Source of the DNA: Owenia fusiformis
Taxonomy: Eukaryota; Annelida; Polychaeta; Sabellida; Oweniidae
DNA: 12,025 nucleotides
Reading direction: 5' to 3'
NCBI GenBank assembly: GCA_903813345.2
Contig: CAIIXF020000441.1
Location: 1-12,025, forward strand
A model generated the notes under the pieces. That model saw only the letters and a program-made list of their open reading frames with translations, was not told the origin of the DNA and ran no database searches. Both the position numbers and the translations under genes were made by a program. Position 1 is the first letter of the stretch; each line of letters starts with the position of its first letter. Positions 1 through 10,400 of the stretch are shown piece by piece.

Positions 1-879
1 CAATGAGAAAATGCAACATATTCATGTAGGAGAAACACATAATATCACCCATACCCTACAATAGGGTAGTACTTGTAAACATGGTTCAGATTCGAATCGT
101 TCAATGTAAAGTCCGTAAACGAATCAACGCTTTAGTTAGTAACCCATACCTCTCTATCGTTGCTTCTTAGTATAATATAGCCATTGAACTTATAGAAAAA
201 AACATATTCCCCTGGCACTGTGTCTCTTACCTGCCTCACACCTTTGACACACAGGAACCACCGTGGGAACGTGAATATAGATTCGTTATTTCATAACTAT
301 ATTTAATAAACACAGAAAGTAAATAGAAACAAATCGTATTGAGCTAATTAACAAATAAAGCATTCTCTACGGCCCCATGTGTGAAATAATTTTCAACTGA
401 CATATGATAGCAATCATTTAAATTGGAAATTGTAACGTACCGTAAGAATTTAGGCTTTTATTGAGTAAAAAGTACATGTATGTACAAATTCACTTACATC
501 AATAATAATGTTTGTTATAAGTTTACAATATAAAAGCAGTATATATAATTATATAGCTGTATTATTGGATATTTCTAAAGCATCTTGAATAAAATGTATC
601 CAGATTCTTTTAAATATAGTACATTTTTTAAATGAAAGATTTATTTTAAATAGTTGCCTTATTGTTAATGTATGATAGTTAATTAATAATGAATAATCAA
701 AAACGATGTAAATGATAAGTCCCATGTACGTATTAGTGATATTAACATCGTTACTGACTGACACAAACGGACACATTGACAGCGGCGAAGTTAGATTCCG
801 TTGTCCAGGAAGGCAGACTAAGGTCCATATTCGATTTGAAATTCTTTCACTGCATTTTTAATAGTACAAAAATATTGAA
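1..879. other. AT-rich sequence, no supportable gene
   Basis: I see no gene I can defend here. The open frames are short and AT-driven. A short minus-strand segment near 229-300 has plausible splice signals (GGCAG|GTAAGAG) but no recognisable protein. No repeats were recognised. Confidence 0.5.
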
Positions 880-885
880 TTTATT
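880..885 (-). terminator. Candidate poly(A) signal AATAAA
   Basis: On the minus strand this is the first AATAAA after the receptor stop codon, about 305 bases downstream, and it is followed by T-rich sequence. AATAAA is common by chance in AT-rich DNA, so this is only a candidate. Confidence 0.3.
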
Positions 886-1189
886 TTGTACAATAATTAA
901 TTAAAGTATATTAGTAACATGCTATTAAATCAGGAAAATTTTAAAATTAGAATATGATGCAATACAATAAATACTATCAAAACATCTGCATATTCTGTTC
1001 TTGATTCATACTTTTTAATAAAGTTCATTTCGTCGATCGCGATCATGTGTATATATTTTATAACAAGTGTGCGCTTTTTACTCCTAGCACAACGTTTGTG
1101 TTTGTTCCTAGGAAACATGAAGTGATGGCTTACATCCAAAGTATTCTTAATAATGTGTTATGGAAAACCATCCAGACCAATATGTTCTT

Positions 1190-1420
1190 TCAAAACTTCT
1201 TGCCGTGGTGATATTCGGCATTATTCGTAAGATAGTTGTTGTCATTTAATTCAATCTTCCCGGCAGCAAAATCAATTTTTGGCAGGCCGAGCGACCTACC
1301 AGAACCCACATTTGGCAACTGGTTTTCTCCGGCGAATATTTTCAAGAAAACAAACGCTGCACCGAGTGACGGAAATAACTCCATGGAAAGTGGATCACCT
1401 CCTCGTTCTATGATAATGAC
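1190..1420 (-). CDS. Receptor exon G: cytoplasmic tail and stop
   Basis: The acceptor CATGTATTTTAG| at 1421 opens a phase-0 exon of 76 codons and a TGA stop at 1192-1190. It starts VIIIERGGDPLSMELFPSLG directly after VPK of exon F, where GABA-B receptors carry L-I-T-L-R before their cytoplasmic tail. The rest is polar, with G/S-rich and acidic stretches and a basic HHGKKF end. No coiled coil like the one that pairs GABA-B subunits is visible. Codon third positions are richer in G and C than the surrounding introns, which supports coding. The tail's sequence is not recognised outside this alignment. Confidence 0.7.
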   Translation of the reverse strand, partial: VIIIERGGDPLSMELFPSLGAAFVFLKIFAGENQLPNVGSGRSLGLPKIDFAAGKIELNDNNYLTNNAEYHHGKKF

Positions 1421-4400
1421 CTAAAATACATGTAATGTAATTTATAGAATACATTATATTTCCAAAGTATTTAACTGTATTACGGGTTGCAATTATTAAA
1501 AAAGGAAAGACTCTTTCGATTTCCTATTCCCCTGCAAAATAGATATATAATTGACATGATGCACGAATAGTCTATTATAAAAGTATGAAGTATATTAATT
1601 TTATAATTTCTCGTTTAAAATGTATAAAAATTCGAATGAAAACTGATAATTGATTTCCAGAGAAATAACAATAGTACAGAGCAATACTGTCCAAAGCTAT
1701 CAAGTAAATGCCCGGGTAACTAGATAAAAATACATAATATTTAGTGCTTTTCAACATTTCTGAAAGATAATACCTTTGGGACATAAATCAGGAGATTAGT
1801 CAGTATTGTTGTGAATAATATCAGACATCCAGTTGTGATGACCAAAGCATTCGGTTCAGTCGGGATCAAGAACAAGATAACAACCAATACAATGCTGGAC
1901 AGCAGACTTATGAAGACAGCTACAGCAAAACCGAGATGGTGAGTATATCCTTTCTTCATTGACATAAACCTTGAAAGTTAATACAATCATTTTAACTTTC
2001 GATACATCTTCATCCAATCACACAGTACAATACATACACTTACAAATACAACTACTAAACGCTTTCTTTAGTACCAACAATTGATAAGATAATTATATAT
2101 TTTGCAACAAGAAAACTAATGACAAATTTCAATATTCACCAAATTGTGATTTTAAAAAATAATCTCGCATATTGTAGTTTTCATAGAGTCAAAATGTGAC
2201 GAACATATTCCTCAGGGTAAAAAATACTGAATCTATAAGGTGAGCCGAGAGAATTTTATCCTGGGTTTTGTTTTTGGCCAAAATCCAACATATGACTGTC
2301 CAAAATCTGTTGCGCTAATTTCCCTCCTCCTTTAACTTAATTTGAAATACATGTACATGTAAACGGGAGATTTGAGTGAAATCGATCGGGCAAACAAACT
2401 TCCATATGGCGTTATTTGATATAAAGGTTTCTTTGTCAAAGAAGTAAGACGTAGATTTCCTTTATTCTTAAAACATACCTTAGCTTATAATTAAAGATGC
2501 AACAATTAGTTCAACGATCATCGACCAGTTTCAAAATATAATTTAGTTTGGATATTTCATCAAGACTAACATATATTTTTATTATCTACAAAGAAACCCC
2601 CTGGATGAACATTATTTCAGCTGATATTCCTCTTGAAACGTGGTGGATCTTAAAAATCTATAAGTGGGGCTCCCTTCATAGAAGCTTTAAACTGAATTTA
2701 CACTTCTTAATGCTGAAATTTATTAGTTTATCCATACATTTTAAGAAAATGGGTATTGCAAAGAAGGTATAAGCCATATATTGACCTGATAGCTCAGAAA
2801 AAATCAAAAAAAATCGAATTTTCTCTCTACAGTCCTTGTTGCCCCTTTAAGGAAGTTTTTTCCCCAAAAAGGCATCCTCCTTCCATTCAGGCCTCTGTTT
2901 CGGTCGATGGGTAATGCTAGTTAGGTGACTTACTTTCCAAATTTGGGGAGATGACCATTTAAATATATATGGTGGTACGGTGTATGCTTATTAGATTCGA
3001 GGCCAATGTATATAGGCTTAATCTCGTTGAGAGCCACAAATCGACTTTGTATAATCAGTATTGTTTTAAAATTACTATGAAGTAATTCATTCGTTAAGAA
3101 TTGACGACCATTTACCTTTCTTGTTGCAAAATGTCTGTTCTTGCTATACGTTCCAAAATATGACGAAACAGCTTCAGAGCAAGCAATGGTTCCTTCGAGA
3201 ACTTTCGATACTTCAGATGCATTACATCCGTAATCGGACGCATCTATGTTATCAATAGCAGTTCTCGGAAAATAGGCCAATAACACGTGATGCCTTCCAT
3301 AAAGTCCAAGCCTATAAAGCGAATACAATAATTCAATGATTATACACTTTCTATTGTTATAACATTAGAGTTTGTCTAAATAATAATTAATTTTCATGAT
3401 TTAAGACATGTTTCAAAAGCTTGCTTGAACTTGTTAAATGCAAGAATTTCCAGTCTTTTGGAAACATCTTTGCAAGACATTTTAAATCATCAATGACCAC
3501 AATATGTGAAACTGTGTAAAGGTGTTGGGGTTGTTTGTAGAATGAATCGGGAGAGTTTCTCATGCATTTTGCTTTGTTTTGAAATACACTTTAAAACATT
3601 TTATTGAGAATAAGATTGCACCATATAATCGCCCCAAAATATGTTTCATTCTCAAGGATTATCCATGGATTTAAACACATGTATTTTTCAAACTTCAGAG
3701 GACTGTGAATCATTGATCCTAAACGCCTTTGAATAATATAAGTGCTGTTTTCAATATGTTTCATACATGCAAATAATTTCTCAAAGTGTGTAAACTGTAC
3801 ACATTCCTTAATTCCTTGAATTTTCTCTGTGAGCAATTTCTCATTAAATGAATCACGCTAATGGTATAAATTTCAACAATGAATCACGTTAATGGTAACA
3901 TTTCAACAATGAATCACGTTAATGGTAACATTTCAACAATGAATCACGTTAATGGTAACATTTCAACAATGAATCACACTAATGGAAACATTTCAACAAT
4001 GAATCACGTTAATGGTAACATTTCAACAATGAATCATATTAATGGTATACATTTAAATTAATCATACCTTTTTTTCTTTTTTTTATTGCATCTTTCTTAC
4101 ACAAAACATTATACATAATATACACACAGATCAAATCCATATACATTGAATATTCAATAATATTATTACATATTTATATTTAACAGTTATACGTTTTAAG
4201 CTTTTCAGACCATCTCCATTCAGAGTATTTAATTTAACTTAATTTAAAAGGGTACCATTTGAAAATACAATACATGCAACACGATTATCTTTCAATCGTA
4301 TTGGGCTGACAATATTTTAATATAAAAGGGTATAAAGTAAAACAAAAAATTCAATGCTGTTGGTTTAATCTATCTATAACCCATCTCCAAGTCTCGCCGA

Positions 4401-7400
4401 AACTTTCCAATGTGCCATTTAAGTTTGCAATATTTCGTTCGTCATTGATTTTGTATTTCATGATTTCTTTTATTTGCATAAATGTTATTTTAGTATTAAC
4501 GAGTCTTGATTTATGTATTAAGCTTTTTATATACAATATGCAAAAGTTAATTGCTTTAGAAGTGTGGTCGCGTTCTTGATTTATTTCCCCTACAATTATG
4601 TCTTTAATTGTAAGATCAATATTGAAAAAAAATTTAAAGTCATCCCAAATCTTGGCAGAGTTTGGGCGTGTATCGTATCATCTATTTTATCGTTTTTACA
4701 AAAGTCGCATAAATTTGATTTTTTTATTTTCTTTCGAGCTAAAAATTGGTTATTTGGTGTAACGATTAAAACAAGTTTGTATTTAAGGCATTGTATTCTC
4801 GGTTCTCGAACCGTCTTAAAAGGTAATGTAAAAATGTATTTCCAATTTTCTTCTGTAAAGTTGAATTTTGAATTTAGATATTTTTTCCCGTTGGGTTCTT
4901 TAAATAAATTATCTACGAGAATCCAATATATGGTTTTAGTTTTTATAGATTTGACGTTTATTGTCGTGTTTTTGATTTGGAGTTCTTCGTCTTTTAGTGC
5001 CTTGTTGCTTCGATTGTTTTCAATATGTTGTTTCCAGGAGTGTGGAATTGCACGAATTAAGCCATAGAAAGTAACGAAAGGTGTAAATTAATCATACCTT
5101 GCACAATACTTTTGCAAAATCCCTGGTGAGTTGAGCAAACGAGACAAATATCCGGATGCCCTTAAACTAAAAAAAAACGTATAGAAATATTTTATGTGTG
5201 AACGTATTATTATACACCATTATCTTGGCTAAAAACCATCATTCTCGATCTTTTTAAATAATTTTTGTGAGTGTTTAAGCTCAAGTCGGTCTTTGTGTTC
5301 AATTAACAAATGCTTTACTTTATTCCTTTAGCTCTCCTAACCGAGTCTAGCCATACAATACATATTTTGTTATTTTTAAAAACATTTAGCGATATACTAG
5401 ATATAATAAAGGATCACAGAAGGTATCGCAACAAATTTTAAACAATCATATGTTGGATTGTGGCTATTTTCCGAAGATTTAAAAATGTGCGTATGTTAGG
5501 CGCATTATCTAAAGGAAAAGTACTCATAGAGATGATAAAATAATTTGGACTTCGAGACAAGGGAGGTGACAAGCATTTTTTCAAAAAAAAATCCTGATTT
5601 TCAACCCCTTCCCTCGTTTTTTAATGCTTTATGCATTAATATGTTGCATTTGGAGACACAGTTATAACCTCTTAAAAGGAAATTAGGACTCAATCGGTAT
5701 AAAGTGGAAACAATATTGTCCATGTTATTTTCCCATAGGGAAAACTCATGCGATCCATTGTTTTCAGCTTAATTTTGATCACCCAGAATTGATATCTTTT
5801 GAATCTGAAAATTTTCTAATCTTCAGTTTCAAAGTCCAAATTATTTTATCAACTCTATAAGTGATAGTCCTGGAGTTAATGGATTTGCCTAAGATATGCA
5901 CCTCTTCAAATCCTTAGAAAATAGCCAAAATCAAACAGGTGACTGTATGTATGCTGACGACATTGCTTTGATAGCTGAGACCCCTCAAGATCTTCAGCGC
6001 ATGCTTAATGTTGTAAACCAGTGGTGTAGGAAATGGAGACTCAGCATAGGTCAGAAAAAACACAAAAATCGTTCACTACAGACCAACCTCTAAACCAAGA
6101 TCTACATATCAATTTAAGTGTGGAATAAAATCAATAGAACATACTGAAAAATTTAAATACTTGGGAGTATGGCTTGAAGAGCATGTCAACCCCCAAATAA
6201 CAGCAAAGGAAATTGCTAAGTCTGCAAATTGTGCCTTATGTGTAATAATGTCAAAATTCCAACAAACTGGAGGCATGGATATAACTGTTTACAGCAAATT
6301 ATATGACACTGTAGTGCAACCTGTGATCAACTATGGCTGTTCATTGATAGGTAATAATGAGCACAAGTTTATAAATGCAGTCCAGAATAAGGCATCAAAA
6401 TTCTTTCTTGGTGTCGGTGTCAAAACAAACAACGAAGCAGCTCGAGCGGACCTTGGATGGGACTTACCACTTCACAAACAACAGATTGAGAGTGCACGTC
6501 TTTTATACGCCTGCAAAATTTGGACAAAGATAGGTTAAACTCAAAAATACATCATTGGTCCTTAAGACGTAAAAAAGTTGGGACTACAGAGTCTACAAGT
6601 TCATAGAGGCATCAGGCCAAGGGAATATAACTCAAATGGAAAACTTAAATGCTAAAGCTATTTTAGAAGAGGTCAAGCTTTATCAACAATCACAAGATCC
6701 CTTTCTAAAAAACATTTGGAATGACAAAAACAATGAAGAGAACGGTAATAAATTAAGAACTTCCAGGCAATTTAAGTATGGAGTAGTAGCAGAAAGTTAT
6801 GTAACTTGTTTCATCCCAAGACACCATCGAAGTGCATTGGCTAAACTGAGAACTGGGACGCTACAACTCCGTATAGAAACTGGTAGATATGATGGTACTC
6901 CTCTGGACCAGAGAACATGCAAACTCTGTGATTTGGATGAAGTTGAGAATGAAATTCATTTTCTGATAAAATGTCAACACTATAAGCTCCTAAGGGGTAC
7001 CTTCTATAGAGAGATTGTGCAAGAGCAATTGCCATATATAGACTAGAATAATGCAAATTCACTTTTGACATTTATTAGCCTTATGCTTGCCAAGAAGGTT
7101 AAAAAAACTCTAGCAGCTCTTATTCATAATATGTATTCAAAAAGGCAATTTGACAATGGCAGATTATAGGAGTTACATTTGTGAAGTCCAGACTTGGTTA
7201 AAACTGATACTTTTTAGAATTAAAGATATAACTAGGCAGCAAGTGTGTGTCCCCAATCTGTTATAGTCATATTCCAGCACTTGACTGCAAAATGTATTGT
7301 ATCAATACAGTTTATTTATGTTTGCATGCATATTCATTTATTGTGATAATGGCCATTAATAGAAAAATATTTGTCAAAGCATTTAAAGATGGCAGCACTT

Positions 7401-10400
7401 GAATACTACTCTATTTAAGAGTGCTCTTAGTCAACTTACTCTCGTCAATACTATTACAGTTAGATATACATTTAATGGTGTCTCCTAAGCCGATGCCGGC
7501 TGGTGGTTTTTTTTAAAAATATTTATTATATGATATTGAATGTAGTTTTTAAACCTGTGACACAGAAATAAAATATTTTAAACTTAAAAACTTAAAACTG
7601 TCTGAAATCTGTTGCGATACCTTCTGTCGTTCGTCATCTACTTATCAAGCATTATCAATAAAGTCTCTCAATAAAGCATATGTTTTTGGCCAACTATGTA
7701 ATACTGCATTGTATTGTGTATTTAGTGAGCTTGGCATAGCTATGATTAATGTATAATGATTAGCTGGACTTTGTAGAATTGCCATACTGGCTTGTACCTT
7801 TAATGGTTCCCAAATAACATCAGGTGAATATCTATCGAACAATATGTCGGCATAAACGTCTATGTTTCGATCCGCTAGTTTCTTCTTAAACACATCTGCG
7901 GCCTTGTAAAATGAAATGCTTATTGACCTAGAACATGCACTCAAGAACACATTTTGCGATAAGGATTGTAATTTTGCATTTAACTCAAACATTGAATTTG
8001 CATATAGTTTGTCTTGTGTCAAATATAGGTATATTAAATTATATTATATTTCTGCATTCAAAATGGAAGTAATTCTAATTTGAGTTATGTATGCCATTTT
8101 GTTTTGATGTTGTATACTACAAATTACATTAAGAGTAAAGAAATCACGGTACAAGGTTGAATACCACCAATATATCAGTTTATTTAGTATCAGCGCTTTA
8201 TTATTTGAAATCTGATATGCAGCAAGCTTACCGTTGACATAGATTCTCTATTGACTGTTATTAGTCCTATCTTGTTCCGCTTAAAATGTTGAACTATCGC
8301 ATCGAAAACAATTGAAACGTCTGAATTTGCAGCAAGTGTCTTAGTGTAGTACTTATACTTCTCAGCGTTATACTGTGGTTGCATAGAAACGTGACTCTGT
8401 AAAGGTATAGTATAAAGTAGCGGTCACACTAGCCGTGTAGGCTCACCGTTCGCCACCGTGTGGCTAATTATGGCCAGACGGCGGTGCACGGTATGGCCAC
8501 ACGGTGGGTCGTTTCCCGCCCGTTGAGAAACGTTCAGGGAACGTTGCCGTCCATCCACACCCGGCGAATTTTTTGAGCATGCTCAAAACTTTTCCCGTTT
8601 GAGTAACGTTCGGTTGCGAACGGTGATAGCGGTACGGGAATGGTATAAGGACGGTGCGGCCGTTAAGGACACGTTCGCAGAGCGGTAATGGGACGATGGT
8701 GGACGTTGACTCTATCAGTGACGGGCTGCGAACGAGAGTGTACCGCTTGGGTACCGTCCGATAAACGAGGTTCAAACGGGGGTTTGAAAGGTCACATAAA
8801 AAGGGTTTTCACGGTACCAGCCGCTTAACGCTTAGGTAACAGTCCATTAACGTGTTAACGGCCTTATAACTGCTCCATAACATCCTCTAAACATCCTATT
8901 ACCGTGAACTCGCAATTGTACCGCCTCGTGACGCAGTGTTGTCACCGTGTTCTGCCGTTTCAACAGTTTTGCCTTCAGTTTATTTAAATATTCAGGTATT
9001 GTCCAAGGTTTTGTCCCGTAACTCGAGACATCAATTCTTCGACTTTCTCATTTGTACTTTGAAGCCACAAATCCACTCAAACCTCAGAGATTCTTTTGAA
9101 GACACTGAGAAAAACAAGTTACAAATATATTTCTTTTATCATACACGAAGAAAATAAATAAATTGCAAAAATGATTAAAGCTCAAATAAAAGTGAAAATA
9201 AATGTCCAGTTAGCATTATAAGCCAAACTTTGAACTATCAACTGTTTTATGCATTTTACGTGATCTTTCTGTTCACGTTACCGTCCATCAAAAAGTTGTG
9301 AAAGCTTTATTTCTCATTTACACGACCAATTATATAAGAAAAAATTAATAGGGTGGAGGAAGAGCTGATTTCTGTCAGAAAATTCAATAAAACTGCAATA
9401 TTCATGTTCATGACAACTTAACGTTCACCCATTAATCCCTTAATGATTAAGCTACGGTATAACAAAGATGTGAAGTCTTCCGTGAATTTTCGAGTGATAC
9501 CCTTCTGAGTTATTCGATTAATTTAAAAAGGCGCGACGTCACCAGCGTGCAAAAAGTCAATATTTTTTGGTATATAACTCAAACGACGCAGGTCTAAGAC
9601 CTGTAATATATACGTTGACGCAATTATCACAAAATATATGTAGTTGCCGTTTTACAAAACGTTATAAAAATAATATAAAACACCGCCGTCTTTTTTCGAA
9701 ATCAAATAAGATTTGGCATATTTTTTATTAGTGATTCAATAAACTGACTTCAATTCCAATTCGAGTACAGTTCACTTCGAATCCCTCCATTTTAATGAGG
9801 AAAAATATTTCTAAACGTTGGAGGGGAGTAAAGGTTCAATCTGTACCTTCCAATAACGCTTTGCGTAAAATGTAATGTCAAAACAAATAGTTACCCCTCA
9901 GAGCAATTAGTTTCAAAACGTATAGTAAAAACGTAAAACGTGATATGGTCGGATGAAATATAGATATTGCATGTTTGTCTACCAAAATTGGTCAAGTTCT
10001 CGAGACCTATTCATTTTCAACGTATTTTCATGGAATAAACATACTAACTATTACAGAGAAAGACTTAACTCGGTTGACCCAACTAGCTGCTTACAGGATG
10101 GACAAGCTATGTGGCCACACTGTACAGTTAAATATAGACAAACTTGTAATGTTATTGAACATAATTAAGATGTATAAGCAAATTAATTATATAAATCATT
10201 TAGCTTTGAACACGTGGATGGTTGAGCATACATACCAAAAAGTGAGTTAAATATTGTGAGCGTTTGCATGACGCCATCAAGGCGGTTCGGCCGATATCCA
10301 GGTGTTCCGGCCGATGAAAACCTGGTGAGGGGATGGTATGCGCCAGTTGAGAACACGGCGAGAACGGTAAGCAAGAATTCTGAAACACGGTAAGTCCGGT

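Larger units (their letters stand above)
3320..5097 (-). other. Receptor intron 4, filled by a LINE and a minisatellite
   Basis: The intron runs between exon D and exon E. It contains the 1-kb LINE (4071-5083) and the minisatellite (3850-4053). The remaining 3320-3849 is AT-rich; a minus-strand open frame at 3836-3591 shows no recognisable domain and is left unassigned. Confidence 0.6.
5167..7797 (-). other. Receptor intron 3, filled by repeats
   Basis: A 2.6-kb intron between exons C and D. It contains the inverted short-repeat copies (5416-5463 and 7599-7627), a 341-bp inverted-repeat element (5522-5862) and a truncated LINE (about 5881-7598). I see nothing else in the remaining sequence. 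Confidence 0.65.

Noticed and set aside
229-300. Possible minus-strand exon with donor GGCAG|GTAAGAG or AAG|GTGTGA
   Set aside because: Good donor sites, but the encoded peptide is about 20 residues and matches nothing I know; there is no supporting neighbour exon.
2548-2772. Plus-strand open frame in the TM1-TM5 gap
   Set aside because: No similarity recognised, on the opposite strand to the receptor, in repeat-like sequence.
2785-2830. tRNA-like A box (GATAGCTCAG) suggesting a SINE
   Set aside because: No convincing B box at the right distance and no cloverleaf; only a ten-base resemblance.
3320-3349. Extension of exon E upstream (residues ELLYS before LYRLGLYG)
   Set aside because: The frame is open and faintly resembles the V-L-C-x-A-Y block, but exon D already encodes VLC and the splice phase from the upstream AG does not fit.
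3591-3836. Minus-strand open frame of 81 codons in receptor intron 4
   Set aside because: No recognisable domain, no matching splice phase with the receptor exons and AT-driven composition.
3879-4061. Plus-strand repeat protein with a ten-residue period
   Set aside because: Follows automatically from a 30-bp minisatellite with no stop in one frame; no upstream coding context.
4564-5067. Plus-strand open frame of 167 codons
   Set aside because: Exact antisense of the LINE ORF2 fragment, which shows the real protein similarity on the minus strand.
9975-10250. Plus-strand open frame of 91 codons inside the DNA transposon
   Set aside because: No transposase or other domain recognised, overlaps another open frame, and has no context that supports expression.
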